64,000 bases of DNA from contig JAFLCC010000005.1 of assembly GCA_017302835.1 (NCBI GenBank), positions 124,001 to 188,000 on the forward strand, read 5' to 3'. Source of the DNA: Deltaproteobacteria bacterium. GTDB lineage: Bacteria > Bdellovibrionota > Bdellovibrionia > Bdellovibrionales > Bdellovibrionaceae. Positions within the stretch are counted from its first letter, which is position 1; the number at the start of each line of letters is the position of its first letter. The position numbers were made by a program, and so were the translations under genes. Positions 56,156-64,000 of the stretch are shown one piece after another. The notes under the pieces are model-generated. The model was given only the letters and a program-made list of their open reading frames with translations, was not told where the DNA came from and did no database searches.

Positions 56156-57631
56156 ATGGAAATATCTAAGAAGATGGAATTGAAAATTTTTAATAGTTTA
56201 ACGAAAAAAAAAGAATTATTTGTCCCCTTGAATCCTCCTCACGTGACAATTTACGTCTGTGGTCCCACGGTCTATGACTTTTTACATGTGGGAAACTTTA
56301 GAGGGCCAGTTGTGTTTAATCTCATTCGAAATTATTTAGAAGAGATTGGCTATCAGGTTCAGTTTGCTCTTAATTTTACAGATGTGGATGACAAAATTAT
56401 AAAGAAGGCCAATGAGCTAAAATTACCTTCTTCTGAAGTTTCAGAAAATTATATCCATGAGTACAAAAAAGATTTTCAGATTTTAGGTTTACGGCCCCAT
56501 GATTATAATCCAAAAGTGACAGAAAACATGGAAGCCATACAGGAGATGGTCTCTCAGCTGATTGAAAATAAAACAGCTTATGTTCAAAATGGCGATGTTT
56601 TTTTCTCTATTGAAAAATTTCAAAATTACGGAAAATTAAGTGGCAGAAATACGGAAGAGTTATTGGCGGGAGCCCGGGTTGAAGTGGATGAGAAAAAAAG
56701 AAACCCTCTTGATTTTGCCCTTTGGAAGTCCGCAAAACCCGGTGAGCCTAGTTGGAGTTCTCCATGGGGGGCAGGGCGTCCTGGGTGGCATATTGAATGT
56801 TCGGCAATGATTGAAAATATTTTCGGCGATCAAATTGATATCCATGGCGGGGGGAGTGATTTGATTTTTCCACATCACGAAAATGAAATCGCTCAATCCG
56901 AAGGCTGCAGTCATAAGTCCTTCGTGAAGTACTGGATTCATTGGCAGATGCTGAATTTTTCCGGACAAAAAATGAGTAAGTCTCTGGGAAATATTATTTC
57001 TTTACGGCAATTTACAGAGAAATATCATCCAGAAATTTATAAGTTTATTATCCTGTCGGTTCATTATCGAACGGTTGGTGATTTCAGTGAAGAAACTATA
57101 AATAGAAGTATTTCGAGTCTTGCTAAAATCTATTCTAGCCTTGCCCTTGCTAAAAGTTACTCTCCTGATTATTCGATTCAAGAGTCAGCAATCCTGAACG
57201 AGGCAAGCGATTTAGCGAAGGCATGGCAGAAAATTATTTTTGTTTTGAGTGATGATTTTAACACTGCAGAAATGATGGCCGTGATTTACGAAGTGATGAA
57301 AAATTTCAATCAAACCATCAAGAGGGGCTTGAAACCTGCGCCCGCCTTAGTAGAGAAGTGTCAGCAATTTCAGATTTTTTTTCATAAAGTTGGGAAACTG
57401 ATTGCTTTATTTAATGAAGATCCAATCATTTTTTTAGATTTCTTAGATCAAAAATTGATAGAACTAAATCAAATAGATATTAAATTGGTAAAGGAAATTG
57501 TCGCGGAAAGAACTTTAGTTCGGCAAATGAAAGATTATCAAAAATCAGATGAGTTAAGAGATAAATTGAATTCCATGGGGATTTCGATCAGTGACACTCC
57601 AGAAGGAACTTACTGGGAAGTGACTAAATAA
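56156..57631 (+). CDS. cysS: Cysteinyl-tRNA synthetase
   Basis: 491 residues. HIGH in YVCGPTVYDFLHVGNFRG (with the first zinc Cys), HIECSAM (second Cys), GSDLIFPHHENEIAQSEG and KMSKSLGNI. Charges tRNA-Cys. A second ATG at 56174 (MELKIFN) is also possible. ribA begins 2 bp after the stop, so the two are co-transcribed. Confidence 0.95.
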   Translation: MEISKKMELKIFNSLTKKKELFVPLNPPHVTIYVCGPTVYDFLHVGNFRGPVVFNLIRNYLEEIGYQVQFALNFTDVDDKIIKKANELKLPSSEVSENYIHEYKKDFQILGLRPHDYNPKVTENMEAIQEMVSQLIENKTAYVQNGDVFFSIEKFQNYGKLSGRNTEELLAGARVEVDEKKRNPLDFALWKSAKPGEPSWSSPWGAGRPGWHIECSAMIENIFGDQIDIHGGGSDLIFPHHENEIAQSEGCSHKSFVKYWIHWQMLNFSGQKMSKSLGNIISLRQFTEKYHPEIYKFIILSVHYRTVGDFSEETINRSISSLAKIYSSLALAKSYSPDYSIQESAILNEASDLAKAWQKIIFVLSDDFNTAEMMAVIYEVMKNFNQTIKRGLKPAPALVEKCQQFQIFFHKVGKLIALFNEDPIIFLDFLDQKLIELNQIDIKLVKEIVAERTLVRQMKDYQKSDELRDKLNSMGISISDTPEGTYWEVTK

Positions 57632-57633
57632 AA

Positions 57634-58239
57634 ATGAATCTTAAATCTCTTCCTGATGCCGAAATTAAAACAATGATTCAGGTTCCTACAAAACATGGAG
57701 ATTTTAATTTTGTTTCTTTTAAGGGCTTATTAGATGAAAGAGAGCATCTAGCCATTATCTCTGGTGAGGTTTGTTCTAAAGAGAATGTGTTAGTCCGCCT
57801 GCATTCTGAATGCTTAACAGGTGACGTTTTTGGTTCGAAGCGTTGTGATTGTGGAGATCAGTTAAATGAAGCTTTAACAAAAATTAAAGCGGAGGGCGGA
57901 GCTATTCTTTATCTAAGGCAAGAAGGTCGAGGTATTGGTATGTATGATAAAATAGAAGCTTATGCCCTTCAAGATTTGGGGAGTGATACCTTCGAAGCCA
58001 ATGTCAAATTAGGTTTGAACGAAGATAGTCGAAATTACTCGGTAGCAGCCCAAATGATCAAAGCTTTGGGAATTAAATCCATTAGATTACTGAGTAATAA
58101 CCCTGATAAGGAAAAACAGCTTAAGGATTTGGGTATTCTCATTACGGAAAGAACGGCAACCAAGGTATTTGTAAACCCTCATAACCGAAGTTACCTCCAA
58201 GCTAAAGTCGATAAAAAAGGCCACTCGATTAAGTTTTAA
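57634..58239 (+). CDS. ribA: GTP cyclohydrolase II
   Basis: 201 residues. Converts GTP to the first riboflavin precursor. Zinc site SECLTGDVFGSKRCDCG, then YLRQEGRGIGMYDKIEAYALQD, with the expected GTP-binding residues. The stand-alone form, not fused to RibB. Its ATG is 2 bp after the cysS stop. Confidence 0.95.
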   Translation: MNLKSLPDAEIKTMIQVPTKHGDFNFVSFKGLLDEREHLAIISGEVCSKENVLVRLHSECLTGDVFGSKRCDCGDQLNEALTKIKAEGGAILYLRQEGRGIGMYDKIEAYALQDLGSDTFEANVKLGLNEDSRNYSVAAQMIKALGIKSIRLLSNNPDKEKQLKDLGILITERTATKVFVNPHNRSYLQAKVDKKGHSIKF

Positions 58240-58269
58240 TAGGGGGTACGCCTATGCCTCAACTCCTCG

Positions 58270-58300
58270 TTCTCTTTGCCCAACCGTTGGGCAAAGAGAA
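58270..58300. other. Strong 14-bp hairpin after ribA
   Basis: TTCTCTTTGCCCAA (58270-58283) pairs perfectly with TTGGGCAAAGAGAA (58287-58300), a 3-nt loop. It lies in the convergent gap between ribA and the DUF2799 gene and has no T-run on either side, so it is a terminator only by position. Confidence 0.6.
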
Positions 58301-58328
58301 GGACTTGTCTCTAATGTGCCCAACCATG

Positions 58329-59192
58329 TTAGCGATTTGGGACTTCAGTGATTTTTGATGGTATTATTGGAAGAACAGATAGTTCATGCTGGGCCCATAG
58401 AATTTTGTCGCGGGTTTCAGTTAAAGTTTTTCTTGCCGAGTGGGTTTGGGATCTGGCGGTAGATAAAGATTCAAAAAGTGAAGTTCTCTGGCGCATGATA
58501 TACCCTGGTTCCGAGCAGACATTTTTGCTCTCATCTCTTTTAAGTGCTTGGTTATAAACATTTACAACGTGGCACTGCAAGAGGTTAGGAATTGAAGAGT
58601 AGGCACGGGAGACATTATTTTCACTGATTTCAAGACCTTCAAGTAAATGGGATTGATTCGTTTCAAATTCTTTTTTATCAACAATAAATTGAGTCAAATA
58701 TTCTTTTCGTCCTTGAAAATACCCTGGTAGAAAATCAACTTCTTGTTTGGCATTGCAAACTTTTTGGTAGACTTGCCCCGATTTACCATAAGAGTAGCCT
58801 TTTTCTTGAGTGCAAAAAATGATTAATCCCTCTGCAAACCGTTTTTTCATCAAGCTGGGCTCAAGACCATCACAAAATTTAAAAAAAACAGGTTGTCCTT
58901 GAAGGGCTCGTTTATAGATTTCATCGTAACCACACATTTTTTCGCGGCCTAATTTAAATCCTTGATCTATTTGTGTGGCATTGATGCGATCAACGCCTTT
59001 GCAGTCTTTAACAAAGGCATCTTCTTCAAGGTACTTCCCTTGAAACGCAATATTTTGCGAGTATTCAAACCAATTTGTGTTTTCACATTTATCTTTAAGG
59101 GCCCAGCTAGAGCAGCCTAAATTAAAAAATAAATGGGTTAATAATAGAGGTAGCAAAATTTTAGTACTCAGACTTATTTTAAATTGTTCCAC
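58329..59192 (-). CDS. DUF2799 lipoprotein
   Basis: 287 residues, GTG start with AGGAG upstream. Lipobox FFNLGC. The mature part has the repeated Cys/Trp/Gly pattern of DUF2799: CENTNWFEYSQNIAFQGK, a run of conserved cysteines, and GFKLGREKMCGYDEIYK. A second half of similar type may be present, then a helical tail (STARSQTHSARKTLTETRD). Function unknown. The leader has TTGACA at 59239-59244 (minus) but only a weak -10. Confidence 0.75.
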   Translation of the reverse strand: MEQFKISLSTKILLPLLLTHLFFNLGCSSWALKDKCENTNWFEYSQNIAFQGKYLEEDAFVKDCKGVDRINATQIDQGFKLGREKMCGYDEIYKRALQGQPVFFKFCDGLEPSLMKKRFAEGLIIFCTQEKGYSYGKSGQVYQKVCNAKQEVDFLPGYFQGRKEYLTQFIVDKKEFETNQSHLLEGLEISENNVSRAYSSIPNLLQCHVVNVYNQALKRDESKNVCSEPGYIMRQRTSLFESLSTARSQTHSARKTLTETRDKILWAQHELSVLPIIPSKITEVPNR

Positions 59193-59344
59193 GGATAGCT
59201 CCTAATGATTCAAAAATCTTGCAGAGATTTTAGAGAGCTGTCAAATTTTCTCGGCACGCCACACTAAAAACGAGGAATCAATTATGTTTTTTGCCTTCAA
59301 TGAATGTATGTATTAAAGGAGAGGATGAAATAGGGAGATGAGAA

Positions 59345-60928
59345 ATGAAAATTGGCATACCTAGGGAAATACATGCAGGTGAAAAACGAGTGGCACTGAC
59401 CCCTGATGTGGCAGAGAAAATGATAAAACTAGGATTTTCAATACTTGTTGAAAGAGATGCGGGAGTTTTATCTGATATTTTGAATGAAGATTATGAGAAG
59501 GCGGGCTGCCAAATCATTTCTGACTCCCTCAGTTTATGGAAGCAGGCAGAGCTGATCCTGAAAGTGCGTGCGCCCGAGATGAATGCTCAGCTTGGAAAAA
59601 ATGAAGTGGAGCTTCTAGAGAAAGGTCAGACCTTGATTTGTTTTGTTTGGCCAGGTCAGAACCCTGAATTGTTAAAAAAATTAGCAGCAAGTAAAGCCCA
59701 TGTCCTGGCGATGGATTGCATTCCAAGAATTTCTCGAGCTCAAAAAATGGATGCCTTAAGTTCCATGGCAAATATTGCTGGTTACCGTGCCGTCATCGAA
59801 GCGGCTCATCATTTCGGAAGATTTTTTACCGGTCAAATAACGGCAGCTGGGAAAGTCCCTCCAGCTAAGGCTTTAGTGATTGGTGCTGGGGTTGCTGGTT
59901 TAGCAGCGATGGGCACCCTAAGTGGTCTCGGCGCTGTGGTGCGAGCCTTTGATACACGTCCTGAAGTGAAGGATCAAGTGAAGAGCCTGGGGGCTGAATT
60001 TTTAGAATTAAATTTTATTGAAGAAGGCACGGGTCAAGGTGGTTATGCTAAACAAATGAGCGAAGCCTTTATCAAAGCAGAGATGGAACTTTTTGCCCAG
60101 CAGGCAAAGGAAGTCGATATTCTTATTACCACCGCTTTGATCCCTGGGAAAAAAGCCCCGACGCTGATCACTCAAGAGATGGTCAAGTCGATGAAAGCTG
60201 GAAGTGTGATTGTGGATTTAGCAGCTGAGCAAGGTGGAAATTGCGAGCTCACAGAACCAGGAAAAGTGGTGATAAAAAATGGAGTGACTTTGATTGGGTA
60301 TACGGACCTGCCAAGTCGTTTAGCAAAACAATCCAGTCAATTGTATGCAAGTAATTTGTGGCGTTTATTAGAAGAACTGACTCCAAAAAAAGATGGCGTG
60401 ATCCATATCAACCTAGAGAACGAAGTTTTACGAGGGGCCACCATCGTCAATGCAGGGGAGATTCTGTGGCCACCACCGCCGCCGCCATCCATGGTTTCTG
60501 TGCAAAAAGCTGTAAATGATTCGAAATTATCAACGCCGGCTTCCACCTCAACGCAAGCTTCAAGTAAGGCACCCGTAAAAGAATCTAGTTTGTTGTCTTT
60601 GCTTATTCCCTTATTCGTGAGTGCGGTGACTTTGTTAGTTGTCGGTCAATGGGCTCCTCCAGAATTTTTGGCGAGATTTACGGTCTTTGTTCTTTCATGT
60701 TTTGTGGGATACATGGTGGTATGGAATGTGACGGCGTCTTTGCATACGCCATTAATGAGCGTGACCAACGCGATCAGTGGAATTATTGCTATCGGTGCTT
60801 TTTTACAGATATCTTCGAGCCATGTTGTGGTGCAAGTTCTTGCGGGTTTGGCCATCCTTGTTGCCACGATAAACATTGTGGGCGGTTTTACCGTAACACA
60901 CAGAATGTTAAAGATGTTTCGAAAATAA
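59345..60928 (+). CDS. pntA: NAD(P) transhydrogenase subunit alpha
   Basis: 527 residues, fused alpha-1/alpha-2. NAD-binding domain with [20 protein letters not shown]; starts [21 protein letters not shown] Pro-run (PPPPPPS) and Ser/Thr linker lead to three C-terminal membrane helices. With PntB it transfers hydride between NADH and NADP+ using proton flow. pntB follows 35 bp on. Confidence 0.94.
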   Translation: MKIGIPREIHAGEKRVALTPDVAEKMIKLGFSILVERDAGVLSDILNEDYEKAGCQIISDSLSLWKQAELILKVRAPEMNAQLGKNEVELLEKGQTLICFVWPGQNPELLKKLAASKAHVLAMDCIPRISRAQKMDALSSMANIAGYRAVIEAAHHFGRFFTGQITAAGKVPPAKALVIGAGVAGLAAMGTLSGLGAVVRAFDTRPEVKDQVKSLGAEFLELNFIEEGTGQGGYAKQMSEAFIKAEMELFAQQAKEVDILITTALIPGKKAPTLITQEMVKSMKAGSVIVDLAAEQGGNCELTEPGKVVIKNGVTLIGYTDLPSRLAKQSSQLYASNLWRLLEELTPKKDGVIHINLENEVLRGATIVNAGEILWPPPPPPSMVSVQKAVNDSKLSTPASTSTQASSKAPVKESSLLSLLIPLFVSAVTLLVVGQWAPPEFLARFTVFVLSCFVGYMVVWNVTASLHTPLMSVTNAISGIIAIGAFLQISSSHVVVQVLAGLAILVATINIVGGFTVTHRMLKMFRK

Positions 60929-60969
60929 TTAATTTGATGGATATAATTTCTCAATAATGGAGATTGGTG

Positions 60970-62385
60970 ATGATTTCAGAAGGTGTTTTCACAGCGAGTT
61001 ACTTAGGAGCAAGTGTTTTATTTATTCTTAGTTTAGGTGGACTTAGCCATCAGTCTTCCGCGCGACGAGGTAATTATTATGGAATGCTAGGAATGGCTGT
61101 GGCCTTGGTAGTTACTTTTTTGAATCCCCAAGTGCAATCAATAGGTTTCTTAATTGCAGCGGTATTGATAGGTGGTGTGATTGGTTACGTCGGTGCGCAA
61201 AAAGTTAAGATGACAGAAATGCCAGAGCTTGTAGCGATCTTACACAGCTTCGTTGGCTTGGCCGCGGTTTTGGTGGGTTATAATAGCTTTGTCGAATCGA
61301 GTGGCGAAAATTTTCAAGGGTCTGGGTTTCTCATTCATGAAATGGAAATTTATTTGGGTGTTTTGATCGGTGCTGTTACTTTTTCCGGTTCCGTAGTGGC
61401 CTTTGGAAAATTGAGTGGTCGGCTCAGTGGAAAATCGTTGTTGTTACCAGGAAGGCATTTTATGAACTTAGCCATAGGTTTGATGGCCTTGGCTTTGGGT
61501 GTTTGTTTTTTATGGACTGAAGATTTTCAAATGAAAATTTTTGTACTTTCAGGAATGACTGTTCTGGCTCTTCTCTTTGGTATTCACATGGTCATGGCCA
61601 TTGGTGGTGCCGACATGCCCGTTGTCGTGAGCATGTTAAATAGTTATTCTGGCTGGGCGGCCGCGGCTACAGGGTTTATGCTTTCTAATGATTTATTAAT
61701 TGTGACTGGAGCCTTAGTTGGCTCAAGCGGAGCGGTGCTCAGCTATATCATGTGCAAAGCGATGAATCGAAGTTTTATAAGCGTTATCGCTGGTGGATTT
61801 GGATCAGAAAATAAAAACACAGCCTCTGCTCTTTCGACGTCGACAGCAACGGAGCCACAGGGTGAGGTGACAGCCATGTCGGCAGAGGAAGTGGCCAATC
61901 AATTATTAACTAGCAAAAATGTGGTGATTGTTCCAGGTTATGGAATGGCCGTTGCCCAAGCTCAGCATACTATCTATGAAATCACTCGGAAGCTAAAGGA
62001 AAAGGGAATGAACGTACGTTTTGCAATTCATCCTGTTGCTGGTCGAATGCCAGGGCATATGAATGTGCTTTTAGCGGAAGCCAAAGTTCCCTACGATATT
62101 GTTTATGAAATGGAAGAAATTAATCATGATCTTCCCAGTACAGATATGGTTATTATTATTGGCGCCAATGACATAGTCAATCCAGCTGCCCTTGAAGATC
62201 CTACAAGCCCTATCGCAGGAATGCCGGTCTTAGAAGTTTGGAAGTCCAAACTAACCATCGTTTCAAAGAGAAGTATGGCCCCTGGCTATGCAGGAGTGGA
62301 TAATCCTTTATTTTACAAAGAGAACACCCGGATGCTCTTCGGTGATGCCAAAGTGAGAATGGACGAGATACTTAAGTTTCTTTAA
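60970..62385 (+). CDS. pntB: NAD(P) transhydrogenase subunit beta
   Basis: 471 residues, ATG 60970 with GGAG 7 bp upstream. N-terminal helices (proton channel) then an NADP-binding Rossmann domain: [48 protein letters not shown]. Together with pntA an intact membrane transhydrogenase. Confidence 0.95.
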   Translation: MISEGVFTASYLGASVLFILSLGGLSHQSSARRGNYYGMLGMAVALVVTFLNPQVQSIGFLIAAVLIGGVIGYVGAQKVKMTEMPELVAILHSFVGLAAVLVGYNSFVESSGENFQGSGFLIHEMEIYLGVLIGAVTFSGSVVAFGKLSGRLSGKSLLLPGRHFMNLAIGLMALALGVCFLWTEDFQMKIFVLSGMTVLALLFGIHMVMAIGGADMPVVVSMLNSYSGWAAAATGFMLSNDLLIVTGALVGSSGAVLSYIMCKAMNRSFISVIAGGFGSENKNTASALSTSTATEPQGEVTAMSAEEVANQLLTSKNVVIVPGYGMAVAQAQHTIYEITRKLKEKGMNVRFAIHPVAGRMPGHMNVLLAEAKVPYDIVYEMEEINHDLPSTDMVIIIGANDIVNPAALEDPTSPIAGMPVLEVWKSKLTIVSKRSMAPGYAGVDNPLFYKENTRMLFGDAKVRMDEILKFL

Positions 62386-62401
62386 GGCTTTTCAAATACA
62401 C

Positions 62402-62447
62402 TCTAAACAACTCAAAATAAGGGAGTGCCTCCCCAAAAAGGTTTAGA
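62402..62447 (-). terminator. Hairpin terminator between pntB and the ATPase remnant
   Basis: GGGAG-TGC-CTCCC (62421-62433) inside an outer pairing TCTAAAC (62402-62408)/GTTTAGA (62441-62447). On the minus strand it is followed by TTATTTT. It lies at the convergent ends of both genes. Confidence 0.4.
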
Positions 62448-63270
62448 ATATCTTTCCCTTCCAGAGTTCCTTCAGAAAAAAATCCATGGGAAGGATTTCT
62501 ATCCCCGATTCTGTCAGTCTTGGTTGATCAGCTAAACAAATAATTATTTTTCTTTTGATTGGAAACTCTTCCGCCAAGGCAAGAAGCCCCTTCGACTGGT
62601 TTGGGTTAACTCCTGCTTTCACCTCAAAGGCAAAAATTTCCTCGATTCCATGGTGGACGACAAAATCGACTTCCAAATTTGAAGTGGATCTCCAGTAGTT
62701 AATTTCATGAGGCTTAAACTTATATGAAAGATACGCTTTTAGTTGAAGATATACATAGTGTTCAACAGCCTTTCCGAACTCAATTGATCCTGGAGTTAGA
62801 CTTGAACGACGGGTTAAACAATGAGCTACTCCCGTATCAAAGAAATAAAATTTTGCTGTCGACATGGCTTTTCTTTTTTTCGTTTTTGTAAAACCTGGAA
62901 CCAAATCACCGATGAGAGTATCGACTAATATTTGATAGTAGTCGCGTACCGTTGACGGCGCTACCTGAGCATCATTTCCGATCTCATTAAAATTCACTTG
63001 CTCTGAATTGGCTAAAGAAAGAATATCTAAGAATCTTGAAAAATTATCCAATGAGCGCACGAGGCTTTCATTTTGAATTTCCTCTTTAAGGTATAAGCCC
63101 ACATAGTCAGACAACCGCCGTTTGGGGTTCTTCGCCAGTGTGACACTCGGAAGTCCCCCATTTTCAAGTTGTGACAAAAAATTCGAATGAAATTTAAAAT
63201 CATTTGCAAATTCCGGAAAAACAAGAGGGTGAAACAGCACCTTTGAAGCTCGTCCACCAAGTAAATTCAC
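62443..63270 (-). pseudogene. DUF4143 ATPase lacking its N-terminal P-loop
   Basis: 275 residues, starting at a GTG. It opens NLLGGRASKVLFHPL, which in full AAA/DUF4143 ATPases is preceded by about 100 residues with Walker A and B. Those are missing here and the upstream DNA does not encode them. The DUF4143 nuclease-like part is intact, with EVDFVVHHG and FAFEVKAGVN (D...E-x-K). A 5' deletion is the likely cause. It may still be expressed, but cannot bind ATP. Confidence 0.75.
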
Positions 63271-63364
63271 CCCGAATAGAGTCTAAATTCAGAATTCTTT
63301 TATACACGCCACCTCCGCTATTATTCAATAGCTTAAATGGGGTCTTGGGCTGATTTAAGGGACC

Positions 63365-63949
63365 TTAGGGAAATATAAATGAAGAGGTCCATTCTGAATC
63401 TTTCAATAAGAACTCTCTGCGGCGGTGAATGCGGGAGGGGCGTTCTTCCCAGAATTCAAAACGTTGGGGACTCAATCGGTAACCGCCCCATTGAGGAGGA
63501 CGGGGAACGGGGCCGACATGAAACTTTAAAGTAAATTCAACAACTCGTTTCTCTAATTCGTATTCGCTGCTCATGACTTCACTTTGTTTGGAGGCCCATG
63601 CGCCGATTTGACTTAAGCGGGGACGAGTTTGGAAGTAGTCATCAGATTCTTGCCCAGAGGTTTTTGCTAAGGTTCCAGAAATACGAATTTGTCTTTGTAA
63701 GGATTTCCAGTAAAAGCAAATCGTTGCCTGGGAACAAAACTCAATATCCTGAGCTTTTTTACCCTGATAATTTGTAAAAAAAACGAAACCTCTTTCATCA
63801 AAAGACTTCATGAGGACCATTCGCACATCAGGCATGCCTAAAGAAGAAACCGTTGCTAGAGCTATAGCTTCAGGATAGCTTTCTTCTTTTTTTTTGGCTT
63901 CTTCAAACCATTCTTTAAAAATATCAATTGGTGCTATGACTTTTGACAT
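63365..63949 (-). CDS. pdxH: Pyridoxamine 5'-phosphate oxidase
   Basis: 194 residues, slightly short at the N-terminus but complete. FMN enzyme making PLP from PNP or PMP. Seen: DVRMVLMKSFDERGFVFFTNY, WKSLQRQIRISG, YFQTRPRLSQIGAWAS, PPQWGGYRLSP, FEFWEERPSRIHRR. A 7-bp inverted repeat (63332-63338/63353-63359) follows its stop. Confidence 0.95.
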   Translation of the reverse strand: MSKVIAPIDIFKEWFEEAKKKEESYPEAIALATVSSLGMPDVRMVLMKSFDERGFVFFTNYQGKKAQDIEFCSQATICFYWKSLQRQIRISGTLAKTSGQESDDYFQTRPRLSQIGAWASKQSEVMSSEYELEKRVVEFTLKFHVGPVPRPPQWGGYRLSPQRFEFWEERPSRIHRRREFLLKDSEWTSSFIFP

Positions 63950-64000
63950 GGATCGTTTCCTCAGACTTCTTAAGCACGCTCTAACATAAGGAATTTTTAC

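Overview
This AT-rich window (roughly 38% GC by eye) looks like a chromosome segment from a low-GC member of the Bdellovibrionota (Bdellovibrio / Pseudobdellovibrio-like). This is inference from content. It rests on a CarD-type regulator, a TIGR02147/DUF4423 regulator, many small lipoproteins with an unusual Q-N-C lipobox, a type IV pilin, MotA/MotB- and ExbB/ExbD-type motors, a mitochondrial-type aconitase and, unusually for a bacterium, a complete DNA topoisomerase VI. No rRNA, tRNA, CRISPR array or intact insertion sequence was seen.

Layout. 1-6230: a TPR protein (cut by the window edge), a TlpA-like thioredoxin, dnaJ then dnaK, and a secreted DsbD-alpha/thioredoxin/TPR protein. 6231-6785: a decayed spacer with an IS91-type transposase tail. 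6786-10335: a DUF1304 membrane protein, a RoxA-like dihaem cytochrome lipoprotein and a type IV pilin. 10431-10676: the 3' stump of an AAA/DUF234 ATPase. 10721-19747: an acyl-ACP thioesterase and lipB on the minus strand, divergent from a tightly coupled five-gene operon (MFS exporter, GNAT protein, LuxE-like, LuxC fused to a CapK/LuxE-like ligase, second CapK-like ligase). This operon resembles the fatty-acid-reductase half of a lux system without luciferase.

19752-28913: an OsmC protein, a folded-looking intergenic element, lipoproteins, and a three-gene overlapping minus-strand operon (MotA-like channel, MotB-like protein whose OmpA domain is replaced by a DUF2135/YfaP-like beta domain, and an outer-membrane barrel). 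A secreted Cys-His-Asp enzyme candidate, two small exported proteins and a cold-shock protein follow. 29011-42891: regulators, an Acg-like nitroreductase, an OmpA lipoprotein, two transporters, a two-component pair, SelO, LysR, a cNMP-binding zinc-ribbon protein and a wrecked AAA ATPase.

42967-48775: an HNH nuclease, topoisomerase VI subunits B and A, and aconitase. 48750-53652: a complete ExbB-ExbD-TonB-receptor-lipoprotein uptake operon. 53982-63949: carD, gltX, cysS, ribA, a DUF2799 lipoprotein, pntAB, a 5'-truncated DUF4143 ATPase and pdxH.

The two most promising little-described systems are the lux-like acyl-activation/reduction operon (12362-19747) and the Mot-like motor with an outer-membrane partner (22182-25313). 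Other structure not explained by genes: a 30-bp repeat shared by two divergent promoter regions (37174 and 53685), a branched inverted-repeat element at 20171-20317, three adjacent palindromes at 27189-27232, and three broken ATPase genes.
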